A program made the position numbers and the translations under genes. Under the pieces are notes generated by a model, which worked only from the letters and a program-made list of their open reading frames with translations, made no database searches and was not told the DNA's origin. Below are positions 56,224 through 64,000 of a DNA stretch of 64,000 nt, in pieces. Positions within the stretch are counted from its first letter, which is position 1, and each line of letters starts with the position of its first letter. The DNA lies in contig JAFGJS010000086.1 in assembly GCA_016928995.1 (NCBI GenBank), positions 1-64,000 on the forward strand. Direction: 5' to 3'. The stretch is from Candidatus Sumerlaeota bacterium. Lineage in GTDB: Bacteria > Sumerlaeota > Sumerlaeia > JAFGJS01.

Positions 56224-58149
56224 TCAATCGCTCGTTGCATAGCGGTCGGCCTTGCGTTCGAATTCCTGCTTGAGCCAGCCATTGATCATTTTGAAGTACC
56301 AGGCCTCTTCGGGCAGTCCTGCCTCAACGGCCTGTTGCCGGGCGATTTCCTGCGCCTCAATGGCCTGCCGCAGCAGCGCGGCGCCTTGCTGCGCGTCGGC
56401 GGGATCCTGCGTGTTGTAATAACGGCCAAGGCGGTTCATCGCCTGCTGCTGGAACGACATCACGATCAGCTCGGCGGCTTCGAATTGCGCGCGGCCGAGT
56501 TCGCCGCGCAGACTCGCGGCGTTGCGCGGAGATGCGTCCGTATGCACGGCTTGCTGCAATTCCTCCGCCGCTTCGAGCAATTCCAGGCCCATGGCCTGGT
56601 ACGTTTGCGCGATCTCCCGTCCGAACTCCGAGTCGTTCGTCTCCGGCAGCCAGCGATAGTCGAAGTAGCTGCCGAATTCATGTTCACAGAGGCGCATTGC
56701 GTTCTGGAAGATGTCCGCCTTGCGTCGAAGATAATGCTCCCAGGGCAGGGGATCATGCGGCCGGATGCAGTGCGCCAGTTGCAGAATCGCGCCGTCCGCG
56801 TCCAGCTCGGCGTCCCAGTGCAAGTGCGCGAAGACGTGCATATTGAATTCCGCCGCGATGGCCGGGCCGCGGGTTTGCAGCGACATATGCGATTGGATCC
56901 CGTGCTGCTCATACACCGCCATGTCGCATGCGATCACGTCAGGCAGGAAGGGATGCATGCCCCGGAACAGCAGCTGGTCGAAGTAATACTCGAAGGTGTG
57001 GGAATCGTGACGCGGCTCCGCTTCGCCCTCGTCGCCGTACGTCGCGTCGAACTTTTGCAGCCATTGGCGCAGGGCTTTCAGGTATTGGCGATTGCGGCGG
57101 CACTTGGGATCGTCCAGCGCATGGCCGTAGCAGCGTTCGCGCGGGGCGAAGAGCAGGAACGCGCCTTCCGGCGCTTCGATTTCCGGACCGGGGAAGATTG
57201 TGTCGTGGTACGCCAGCACGGGAATCTGCGTTGCGGCGCCTTCCTCGCGCGCGGCTTGAACCAGATGGCGCATGGCCAGCAGCGCCTGATCCGTGGGCAG
57301 CAGCGCCCGGCAGGAGGGGCACAGGCACCATCCGCCGCCGGGCAGATCGTCGCCCCAGGTGTGGATCGCGTACGCCTCGGGCTGTTCGCACAGCCGCTGC
57401 TTGAAGTTTTCCTTGATGATCGCAACCGTCCGCGGATTCGTGACGCAGGCGTTGCTGTCCGGCTGGCGCGTGCCGCGGAAATCCTCGGGCTGAAACATGC
57501 GGAAGAGCTCGGGTTCTTCGTCGAAGCGCTCGCGCGGAATCAGTTTCTTGAAATCATGACCGCCGGTTTCCAATCGAATGCCGCATTGTTTGCAAAGTTC
57601 AAGCAAGCCGTAATCGTTGGCGAGTGCGTTGAAACCCAGCTTCGCGTAAAAGCGCACCCATTCCTCCGGGGTGAAGTCATGATGCCCGCAGCCCTCATGA
57701 ATTCCGCGCCAGGGAAAGCGGGGATTGATCCGACATTCGCCGCATTCCAGGGCGATCTCATTGGCGGCGTCGAGCGGCGGCCATTCTCCGCCGGAGCCGG
57801 GGAGTTCGAACCAGAAACCAAGCCGTCGGGCCAGGGCGTATACGCCGTTGAGCGCGCCTTTGTCCTTGTTGGCGGCGATGATCGCCTCATCCTTTTCAAT
57901 CCGTAGAATGTATCCATCCCACTTGACGCCGGATGTTTCGGGCGTTTTGTCGTGATGGCTGCGATTGGGCAACGCTAGTCGCAGACAATGAAGGCTGGTC
58001 GAGGCGGAGCGAATCTGACTCGTGGCGATATGAATGCGTCCGAGCAGGCGGATGAGCTCCGTCGCTGCGTATTTGTAGCACGGCGACGAATTATCCGGCG
58101 ACACATGAAGATCGAGTCTGGGTGAGAATGTCAGCTCGCTGCGTTCCAT
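56224..58149 (-). CDS. DUF4838-domain protein (glycosidase-like)
   Basis: 641 aa, no signal peptide. The N-terminal part (about 1-125) resembles a GH20b/GH67-type domain before a barrel (LTFSPRLDLHVSP, ALNGVYALARRLGFWFELPG). The middle (about 140-480) holds the DUF4838 signature WGDDLPGGGWCLCPSCRALLPTD, with paired Cys. The C-terminal helical part (about 500-641) has several Gln/Glu-rich helices. DUF4838 proteins sit in polysaccharide loci but their substrate is mostly unknown; a glycosidase-like role is inferred. It starts the operon that continues with the SDR. Confidence 0.8.
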   Translation of the reverse strand: MERSELTFSPRLDLHVSPDNSSPCYKYAATELIRLLGRIHIATSQIRSASTSLHCLRLALPNRSHHDKTPETSGVKWDGYILRIEKDEAIIAANKDKGALNGVYALARRLGFWFELPGSGGEWPPLDAANEIALECGECRINPRFPWRGIHEGCGHHDFTPEEWVRFYAKLGFNALANDYGLLELCKQCGIRLETGGHDFKKLIPRERFDEEPELFRMFQPEDFRGTRQPDSNACVTNPRTVAIIKENFKQRLCEQPEAYAIHTWGDDLPGGGWCLCPSCRALLPTDQALLAMRHLVQAAREEGAATQIPVLAYHDTIFPGPEIEAPEGAFLLFAPRERCYGHALDDPKCRRNRQYLKALRQWLQKFDATYGDEGEAEPRHDSHTFEYYFDQLLFRGMHPFLPDVIACDMAVYEQHGIQSHMSLQTRGPAIAAEFNMHVFAHLHWDAELDADGAILQLAHCIRPHDPLPWEHYLRRKADIFQNAMRLCEHEFGSYFDYRWLPETNDSEFGREIAQTYQAMGLELLEAAEELQQAVHTDASPRNAASLRGELGRAQFEAAELIVMSFQQQAMNRLGRYYNTQDPADAQQGAALLRQAIEAQEIARQQAVEAGLPEEAWYFKMINGWLKQEFERKADRYATSD

Positions 58150-58219
58150 GAATAGCTCCCTGTTCCATTCGCTTTCGTTTCAGAGCAGTTCTCGAATGTT
58201 TTGTTCGCATCCCTTGAAT

Positions 58220-58246
58220 GTGGCACAGCCGCCCTCGGCTGTGTTC
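58220..58246. repeat. GTGGCAC/GTGTTC palindrome (intergenic copy)
   Basis: GTGGCAC leads into CACAGCCG (58224-58231), a CCCT loop and CGGCTGTG (58236-58243), then TTC. Same flanks as the valS copy at 10638-10663 (minus strand), but a different stem, so the palindrome is conserved in structure rather than sequence. It lies upstream of the DUF4838 gene. Confidence 0.8.
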
Positions 58247-58352
58247 TCTTCCCATTCGGACAATACTTTCGAGAGATGCTATATTGCTGAGACGAATTTC
58301 GTTTTCTCGCAAGCCAAAACAACCTAGCGCAAATTTTGCATAAGACAACACC

Positions 58353-58386
58353 AAAAAAACAACCGCGCTCGATTCGAACGCGGTTG
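58353..58386 (-). terminator. Terminator of the Gfo/Idh/MocA gene
   Basis: CAACCGCG (58360-58367) and CGCGGTTG (58379-58386) pair perfectly, with CTCGATTCGAA between. The A7 run 58353-58359 gives a T-run on the minus strand. Confidence 0.85.
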
Positions 58387-58430
58387 CAGTCTTTTGTCTG
58401 TTTTTTCGAACCATGAGTCTGAATGATCGC

Positions 58431-59882
58431 TTACACCTGTTCCGGCATGACGAACGGCTCGCGATAGGCGTCCTTCAAGTATTGATTGGCCTGGTCGGCA
58501 TGATCGCCGGTGAAACTCTGTGCGTTCGCATCGAAAGTCAGCTGCGGACCCAGGATGATCGGCTCCCGGGCCAGGTCGATCTGAAGCTGATGCAGATTAT
58601 CGACCAGCGATGCGATGGCGTTTTTGACATCGTCGCATTGCTGGAAACTCTCCTTGACCTCTTCGGGCGAAGCGGCTTGCCCCACGCGATAGCTGGCGTT
58701 CACCATGTGGCACATCGTCGCGCTCAGGCAGCCTTGCTCGATGGTCGCGGCGATCTTGCTGTGATCGTCGTTCTGGATCGCGTCGATAAAACGCGGCAGA
58801 TGTTGCTGGCCGCCGTCGCCGTCGTAGCGCTTGATCTGCTTGCCGTCTTTATCGTATGCCCGGGCGCCGCCGCGAAAGACGACGAAGTAGCCGTTTTCGC
58901 ACATGACGATGTTGACGTCGCGGGCGCGGTTGCTGAAATAGGATGGCGAGCGTTCGCTTCCCTTTTCCGCGGGGAGATTGCGGATTTGCAGCGTCACGGG
59001 AATCCCGCTGGGATGCGTGAAATAAGCCAGGGCCATGTTCGGCGTCTGCCCGTCGTCGTGCCACATCCAGCGATTGCCGCACATCACCACGTTAGTGGGC
59101 GCTTCCGTCCAGCCCAGGATGTTGCAGATGTCATCCGCCCGATGCGGCCCCCAATTGCCGATCTCGCCGTTGCCGTAAGGCCACTGCCAATGCCAGTCGT
59201 AATGGAATCTCCTGCGCATCACCGGCGCGTCCGGCGCCGGACCGGCCCACAGGTTATAATCCACGCTGCTTGGCACGGGCATGGGCGCGCTGACCTTGCC
59301 GATGGATCCTCGCAGGCCAAAATGGATCGAGTCAACCCAGAGAACTTTGCCCAGCATGCCCGCCTGGATGTCCTGGACACTCGCCGTGATGCCCGGATCG
59401 GAGCGGTGCTGGGTGCCGACTTGCACGATGCGGCCGGATTTTTTGGCCGCGTCGATCATCCGGCGGCATTCCCAGATGCTGTGCGTCGCCGGTTTCTCCA
59501 CGTACACATGCTTGCCGGCCTGGCAGGCCCATACGGTCATCAGCGCGTGCCAGTGATTGGGCGCGACGATGACGACCGCGTCCACATCCTTACTGTCGAG
59601 CGCCCTGCGGAAATCCTGATAGGTCTGCACGCCTCCGCCGACTCGCTCCGCATGCTGATTCATGTGCTGTGAATCGGCGTCCGAAAGCGCGACGATTTTA
59701 ACGTTGTTCATGCCTGAAAGCTGCTTGATATGGCCGCCCCCCTTGTCGCCGCATCCGATCACGGCGACGTTGACGCGTTCGTTGGCGCCGAACACACGGG
59801 CGTGCGGCGCGACCATCGCTCCCACGCCCAGGGCTGTGGCGGCGCGGATAAATTCACGTCTTGATGGATTCGAAAATGACAT
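58431..59882 (-). CDS. Tat-exported Gfo/Idh/MocA family oxidoreductase
   Basis: 483 aa from ATG 59882 (MSFSNPSRREF), chosen over an ATG 6 bp earlier because AAGGA lies 9 nt before it. A twin-arginine signal SRREFIRAATALGVGAMVAP leads. The Rossmann domain has NVAVIGCGDKGGGH (about 38-51) and the family EKP motif in HVYVEKPATHS. A beta-sheet domain follows (about 160-390). Such proteins reduce or oxidise sugars with bound NAD(P). The Tat signal implies folding with the cofactor before export. It is common in bacteria with many secreted sugar-oxidising enzymes. Substrate unknown. Confidence 0.9.
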   Translation of the reverse strand: MSFSNPSRREFIRAATALGVGAMVAPHARVFGANERVNVAVIGCGDKGGGHIKQLSGMNNVKIVALSDADSQHMNQHAERVGGGVQTYQDFRRALDSKDVDAVVIVAPNHWHALMTVWACQAGKHVYVEKPATHSIWECRRMIDAAKKSGRIVQVGTQHRSDPGITASVQDIQAGMLGKVLWVDSIHFGLRGSIGKVSAPMPVPSSVDYNLWAGPAPDAPVMRRRFHYDWHWQWPYGNGEIGNWGPHRADDICNILGWTEAPTNVVMCGNRWMWHDDGQTPNMALAYFTHPSGIPVTLQIRNLPAEKGSERSPSYFSNRARDVNIVMCENGYFVVFRGGARAYDKDGKQIKRYDGDGGQQHLPRFIDAIQNDDHSKIAATIEQGCLSATMCHMVNASYRVGQAASPEEVKESFQQCDDVKNAIASLVDNLHQLQIDLAREPIILGPQLTFDANAQSFTGDHADQANQYLKDAYREPFVMPEQV

Positions 59883-60006
59883 CAGCATTGATCCTTTCAG
59901 GATTTTGATTCAAAAATCAAACCTAGCATAAGAGATGTGTCGCGCCAGCGCAAGGCTCAATCGCGAAGAGTTGGAAACAAAATACTTTTCAGGCCTCAGT
60001 ATATTC

Positions 60007-61347
60007 TCAATGGTTGATCATCACGGTCGGCTGACCCGTGGCCTCAAGCACGGCGCGCCATTCCGGGCCGTCCGGATCAAGGCGTTTGCTGCCGGAAATC
60101 GCCAGGCTCATCGGGATGTGCACAAAGTGCTGGTTGCAATACCCGATGATGATGCCGGTGCGCCCGGTCATCGCTGCGTGCACGGCGTTCTGCGCCAGTT
60201 TCAGGCAAAACACCGAATCCGCCGCATTGGCCGGCACCGAGCGAATGATATAACTCGGATCGATGTACTTGACCGTATGCTCCATGCCGATGTTTGTCAG
60301 AAAATCAGCGATGCGCAGTTTCAAATAGAGGCCGATGTCGGCCAGTTTTTTGTTGCCCGATTTATCCAACCCGAGGATTTCCGCCTCCTCGTGCATCAAG
60401 CTTTGTCCCGCGCCTTCGGCCACGACGACGAGCGCATGGCGCCGCGCTTCGAGCCGCGCGCGCAGGGCTTCCAGAAAGCCGCGCGGCCCTTCGAGTTCGA
60501 ACGGCACTTCGGGCACGATCACGAAGTTCGCCTCGCCCGAGGCCAGCGCCGCCTGCGCCGCGATGGAGCCGGAATTCCGCCCCATGACCTTCACCAGCCC
60601 GACGCCGTTGAGCGCGCCGCGCGCCTCCGTGTGCGCCGACATCACCGCGTCGCGCGCCGTGCTGAACGCCGTCTCATAGCCGAAGGTCTTCTCAGTGTAG
60701 CACACGTCATTGTCGATGGTCTTGGGCAGGCCGACGACAGCGATCTTTGCGCCGCGCCGTTCGATTTCCTTCACGATTTCCAGCGCGCCGCGCGTTGTGC
60801 CGTCGCCGCCGATGGTGAACAGCAGGCTGACGTTTTCGCGCTGCAACATGTCCACCATCGTCGGCACGTCCTGTGCGCCGCGCGAGGAGCGCAGGAACGA
60901 ACCGCCCTCCCACTGGATATGGTCCACCATCTCCGGCGTCAGGTTGAGCGCCTGCTCGATCCAGCTGGGCGTGAGTCCGAGAAAGCCGTACTGGCAGCCC
61001 AGGATGCGCCGTACGCCGTAGCGATGCCAGAGTTCCATCACCAGCGAGCGGATCACGTCGTTGATGCCGGGGCAGAGTCCGCCGCAGGTGACGATCGCGG
61101 CGGAAAGGCCGTCGGCCTTGGGATCGAAGTAAAGTTTGCGGCGCGGACCGGCCACCTCGAAAGCCAGCGGCTCCTCGCCCTGGTCCAGCGCCGCGCGGAT
61201 CGCCTGCACGCCGGGATTGTAATATACCCGCGCGTCCTCCGGCACGAAGTCCGCGATGAAGTCGCCGTGGACTTCGGAAAGGTTCAGCGGCGAGGCATGC
61301 GCCGCCTCGCCCAGCCTCGGTATCGAAAGCGCCTCGTGTGATTCCAT
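60007..61347 (-). CDS. 6-phosphofructokinase, ATP-type with mixed signature
   Basis: 446 aa from ATG 61347, behind GGAG. PFK fold with IVTCGGLCPGIND at the substrate loop, TIGGDGTTRGA and PKTIDND. In the family, Gly in GGDGT (position 104 E. coli numbering) with Lys in PKTIDND (124) marks the ATP-dependent clade found in plants, trypanosomes and spirochaetes. PPi enzymes instead carry Asp at 104. So ATP is the likely donor. It converts fructose 6-phosphate to the 1,6-bisphosphate in glycolysis. Confidence 0.93.
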   Translation of the reverse strand: MESHEALSIPRLGEAAHASPLNLSEVHGDFIADFVPEDARVYYNPGVQAIRAALDQGEEPLAFEVAGPRRKLYFDPKADGLSAAIVTCGGLCPGINDVIRSLVMELWHRYGVRRILGCQYGFLGLTPSWIEQALNLTPEMVDHIQWEGGSFLRSSRGAQDVPTMVDMLQRENVSLLFTIGGDGTTRGALEIVKEIERRGAKIAVVGLPKTIDNDVCYTEKTFGYETAFSTARDAVMSAHTEARGALNGVGLVKVMGRNSGSIAAQAALASGEANFVIVPEVPFELEGPRGFLEALRARLEARRHALVVVAEGAGQSLMHEEAEILGLDKSGNKKLADIGLYLKLRIADFLTNIGMEHTVKYIDPSYIIRSVPANAADSVFCLKLAQNAVHAAMTGRTGIIIGYCNQHFVHIPMSLAISGSKRLDPDGPEWRAVLEATGQPTVMINH

Positions 61348-61456
61348 TTTTCTCCAATTCCTGCTTTTGAATTCGTCTTTACTCAACCCTTGCCGGAGCC
61401 TGAAACGCAAGGCTAATTTCCTTTCCATTCAATGTTCGATAAGGTTTTTCGGCATG

Positions 61457-61491
61457 TAATTATGAATTATGAATTGCGAATGACGAATTAT
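61457..61491. repeat. 7-bp-periodic GAATTAT array
   Basis: Five units at 7-bp steps: TAATTAT, GAATTAT, GAATTGC, GAATGAC, GAATTAT. From memory this AATTATGAATT-type array is widespread in bacteria. It lies in the 262-bp spacer between the PFK and the pseudopilin genes, and no other site is seen there. Confidence 0.6.
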
Positions 61492-61609
61492 TTCTGAAAA
61501 GCATTGAGCAGATTCGCGAAAAAAAATGCAACCATCGCGCCTGTCTGTTGTCGGATGAAAATAATCCTGAGCCAGGCGCTGCGCAATACGCCGAAAGGAA
61601 CGTGAGATC

Positions 61610-62311
61610 ATGGCGATGCAATCGAGACAAACCAGCCGGGGATTGAGTGTAATCGAAATGCTGATTATCATTTCGATGGTTATGATTCTGACAACCATCG
61701 CTTGCCAGCAGAATCAGAGTCGCGGTGTGCGGAGTTGGGTTTCTCGCGTGAAGGCCGATCAGCGTTCTTTGGCCACGGCCATCGAAGCCTACTTTGTGGA
61801 TCATAATGCATATCCGGCCATGGCGAGTGGAGCTAATGGCGAGAATGAATTGTTCAAGTCAGGAACAGGGGCGTATCAAATGTGCACTTTTCGGTCGTCC
61901 AATGGGAGCGGTCTTTGCACATTGACGACTCCGATCAGCTACATCCCGGCGTATCCTCCGGATCCCTTTGCGGACTCAAAAGGTCCAACTTTTGGTTACC
62001 GGCAATTCGAATACACATGGGTGTTGATCAGCTACGGTCCGGACCGTGATGAGAACGCCAAGCCGCATTCTGGCGATCATTATAACACCGTTTGCACGGT
62101 GAAGTTAAATAAGAAAGGCGGAGGAATTTTCGGCAAGTTTTTTGCCAGCCGTAATTTCGATAAAAATTTCGAGCCCAGTTTCCAGCTCGATATCGGCCAG
62201 CCATCGCTGGAGTATCTAAGCAGCCTAGGCGTCAAGAGTATGCACGCATTGCATTACGATCCAAGCAACGGCACAGTCAGCGAAGGCGATATCGTGCGAG
62301 TGAAGCAATAA
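61610..62311 (+). CDS. Pseudopilin-like protein 1
   Basis: 233 aa. The prepilin signal is SRG|LSVIEMLIIISMVMIL, with Glu at +5. The N-terminal helix continues through SWVSRVKADQRSLATAIEAYFVDH. It then has TTPISYIPAYPPDPFAD, a YGPDRDENAKPHSGDH loop and the C-terminal YDPSNGTVSEGDIVR. This last motif is shared with the proteins at 26.3 and 62.3 kb, so the three are paralogues. The Leu at +1 is less common than Phe. Needs PilD and pilus or T2SS machinery, absent here. Confidence 0.85.
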   Translation: MAMQSRQTSRGLSVIEMLIIISMVMILTTIACQQNQSRGVRSWVSRVKADQRSLATAIEAYFVDHNAYPAMASGANGENELFKSGTGAYQMCTFRSSNGSGLCTLTTPISYIPAYPPDPFADSKGPTFGYRQFEYTWVLISYGPDRDENAKPHSGDHYNTVCTVKLNKKGGGIFGKFFASRNFDKNFEPSFQLDIGQPSLEYLSSLGVKSMHALHYDPSNGTVSEGDIVRVKQ

Positions 62312-62326
62312 AAGGAGCGTGAGATC

Positions 62327-63097
62327 ATGTTGATGCAATCGAAGCGAAACTGTCAGGGAATAACAACGATCGATGCCCTAATCATCATTTTGCTGATAGC
62401 TATTGTTCTCGCGATAGCCGTGCCGAATTTTCTGGAATTCAAAGCTGATTTCAATGTATCGCGAGTGAAGTCGGACATGCGGGCGATTGCGACAGCACTG
62501 GAAGCATACTACGTTGATAACAGCGCATATCCGCTAATGGCTTCCGGAGCCGAAGGCGAAAACTGGCGGGCAAAAGAAAAGTCCGGCGCATATCGCATCT
62601 GCACTTTTCGCCGGGCGGATCAGTTCGCCGCAGGTTTAACGACTCCGATTGCTTATCTTTTCGATTATCCGCTGGATCCAGCGGCGGATAGTGAAAATAC
62701 GACTTACGGTTATCGAGCCTATCAAAATGGATGGGCGCTGATCAGCTTTGGCCGGGATAGGGATGAAAACGCCAAGCCGCATCCCGGAGATCACAATAAC
62801 ACCGTCTGCGTGGCAGATATTGATCCTGTGACCGGCGCCGATCGTAATTTCGAACCATCCTTTCGTTTAAATGTAACTCAGCCATCGCCAGAATATTTGA
62901 CGGCAGTCGGAAGCCTAAGCGGCAATGCGCTGCATTTCGATCCGACCAATGGAGCGGAGAGTGAAGGCGACATTGTTCGTTCTTTTGTCCGTGTGATTGA
63001 GGAACAAGGCAATGTGAAAGCTGAGTCACGGTCTTCAATGAGTACAGAATCCTTCTCTTTTGTGAATCCTGAAGACTTTATAAACACTGAAAACTGA
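62327..63097 (+). CDS. Pseudopilin-like protein 2, Asp at +5
   Basis: 256 aa. Tandem paralogue of the preceding gene (15 bp apart): AIATALEAYYVDNSAYPLMASGAEGENW and GRDRDENAKPHPGDHNNTVC match it. The signal is CQG|ITTIDALIIILLIAIVLAIAVPNF, where the +5 residue is Asp rather than Glu and +1 is Ile. The C-terminus extends ~40 residues beyond FDPTNGAESEGDIVR with a Ser/Glu-rich tail. Glu5 normally neutralises the N-terminus of the next subunit, so Asp may change assembly or mark this as a minor component. Confidence 0.8.
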   Translation: MLMQSKRNCQGITTIDALIIILLIAIVLAIAVPNFLEFKADFNVSRVKSDMRAIATALEAYYVDNSAYPLMASGAEGENWRAKEKSGAYRICTFRRADQFAAGLTTPIAYLFDYPLDPAADSENTTYGYRAYQNGWALISFGRDRDENAKPHPGDHNNTVCVADIDPVTGADRNFEPSFRLNVTQPSPEYLTAVGSLSGNALHFDPTNGAESEGDIVRSFVRVIEEQGNVKAESRSSMSTESFSFVNPEDFINTEN

Positions 63098-63186
63098 TCT
63101 CTGGAGTTTGACTTTGCTTGACGGTTCCGGCTTCCGGCGATAGAGTGACGCCTTTCATTTGCATCACAATCAGGGCGGGGATCCGC

Positions 63187-64000
63187 ATGAAAATATTGTT
63201 TGATCCGGCGGAATGGAAGGGGCTTGTGCGGCCCGTGCCGTTCCTCAAGGTGCTTACCATCTTCATCACCAATCGCTGCAACGCCCGCTGCGAGACGTGC
63301 TTCTATTGGCAGGAACTGAATAATCAGTCGCAGGATCTGACGCTCGATGAGTATCGCCAGATTCAGGCGAAGCTGCCGCCGTATCAGGACATCCTGATCA
63401 GCGGCGGGGAACCGACTCTGGCGCCGCACCTGCCGGACGTGATCGAGACCTTCATCCATCGCCCGGAGCAGGCGATCACCATGCCGACCAACGGCATCAA
63501 GAGCCGCCAGATCCGCGACATGGTCAAGGACATCTGCGAGCGGCGGCCGAACAACCGCTTCGTGGTCGGCGTCTCGCTCGACGCCATTGGCGAGCTGCAC
63601 GACCGGATCCGCGGCGTGCCGGGCAATTACGACAAGGCCATTGAAACGTTGCGGCTGCTCTGTGAACTCAAACCGGAGCATCCGAACCTGCGGTTGACCT
63701 CGCTCACTACCGTGTTCGATGAGAATCACAAGCAAGTTCCGGAGTTGCTGCGCGAGATGGCGCGGCTGGATTACGTCGATTACCTTACCGTGGAGCCTCT
63801 GCGCGGCGCGCCGATGAAGCAGGGGCTGCGCGCGCCGCTGTTTTACGAGCTGAGGAAAATTCAGGATTTGCTGCACGAGCTGAACGTTGGCCTGCTTTCG
63901 CGCAAGCAGCCGCTCGAAGCGAGCACGATGCTGTCGCACATCCGCGCCCTGCATCGCGAGCAACAACGCATGCTGGAGTCCGGCCGGCTGAGCATCGACT
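63187..64000 (+). CDS. Radical SAM protein, truncated by window end
   Basis: At least 271 aa; the frame runs off the right edge. The ATG at 63187 follows GGCGGGG. The radical SAM cluster is CNARCETC (Cys31, Cys35, Cys38), which binds [4Fe-4S] and S-adenosylmethionine. SGGEP (72-76) follows at the normal place. FVVGVSLDAIGELHDRIRG and LTVEPLRGAPM match SPASM-type or heme/peptide-modification enzymes in general. The product is unknown, and a C-terminal SPASM domain would lie outside the window. It is 89 bp after the second pseudopilin and may be unrelated. Confidence 0.9.
   Translation, partial: MKILFDPAEWKGLVRPVPFLKVLTIFITNRCNARCETCFYWQELNNQSQDLTLDEYRQIQAKLPPYQDILISGGEPTLAPHLPDVIETFIHRPEQAITMPTNGIKSRQIRDMVKDICERRPNNRFVVGVSLDAIGELHDRIRGVPGNYDKAIETLRLLCELKPEHPNLRLTSLTTVFDENHKQVPELLREMARLDYVDYLTVEPLRGAPMKQGLRAPLFYELRKIQDLLHELNVGLLSRKQPLEASTMLSHIRALHREQQRMLESGRLSID

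Noticed and set aside
56152-57906. 584-codon plus-strand ORF opposite the DUF4838 gene
   Set aside because: Arg/Ala/His/Gln-rich shadow of the minus-strand gene, with no recognisable motif.
62878-63966. 362-codon minus-strand ORF at the right end
   Set aside because: Antisense to the radical SAM gene, whose Cys motif and GGEP are decisive.

Overview
The window looks like a chromosomal segment of an uncultured, Gram-negative-type bacterium with moderately high GC. Signs of an outer membrane are an OmpA-like lipoprotein, a bacterial lipocalin and an AMIN/TPR protein. The solitary pseudopilin-like proteins, the many sugar-active enzymes and the dense short palindromic and periodic repeats resemble genomes of Sumerlaeota, Hydrogenedentota or Lentisphaerota-type lineages. 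That placement is an impression, not a proof. There is no phage, IS transposase, CRISPR array, rRNA or tRNA that I can recognise.

Layout. 0-13 kb is mostly housekeeping: lipB, a PilZ-like protein, accA, proA, a GH43 enzyme, an Rrf2 regulator, rex (with its own operator), a Na+/Ca2+-type exchanger, valS and rpsU. 13-21 kb has a membrane PIN-TRAM protein, then a leftward cluster GH112 phosphorylase > GH35 > GH30. 21-35 kb carries a peroxiredoxin, a lipocalin, a large secreted esterase-like protein, a pseudopilin-like protein, a secreted beta-propeller/FN3 protein, a Cys-rich membrane protein, a second GH35 and a large GT-C-like membrane protein. 35-39 kb is the leftward operon accB-accC-asp23-amaP. 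39-43 kb has crcB and a CDF transporter, a WG-repeat protein and a beta-helix protein. 43-50 kb holds gyrA, rplS, a coiled-coil protein, mnmA and an OmpA-like lipoprotein. 50-64 kb holds an AMIN/TPR protein, a hybrid histidine kinase, an SDR (apparent frameshift) behind a DUF4838-type protein, a Tat-exported Gfo/Idh/MocA oxidoreductase, a phosphofructokinase, two tandem pseudopilin-like proteins and a radical SAM protein cut by the window end.

Functional themes. (1) Galactan or arabinogalactan use: a GH43 with the residues of exo-beta-1,3-galactanases (Gln in place of the usual catalytic base), a GH30 resembling beta-1,6-galactanases, two GH35 beta-galactosidases and a GH112 galactoside phosphorylase. 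Most lack signal peptides, suggesting cytoplasmic processing of imported oligosaccharides. (2) Redox control: rex with a Rex operator overlapping its likely promoter, next to an Rrf2 regulator. (3) Fatty-acid synthesis joined to Asp23/AmaP proteins, as in the accBC-yqhY arrangement of Firmicutes.

The most unusual layer is the repeats. At least six families of short structured repeats lie between genes: GTGGCAC/GTGTTC palindromes, 9-bp-periodic TCNGAC arrays, paired inverted hexamer arrays, ACAGAG/GACGC inverted repeats, a three-stem element and a 7-bp-periodic array. One palindrome is inserted in frame inside valS. Two genes (the second GH35 and the SDR) appear to have a one-base frameshift near their 5' ends.
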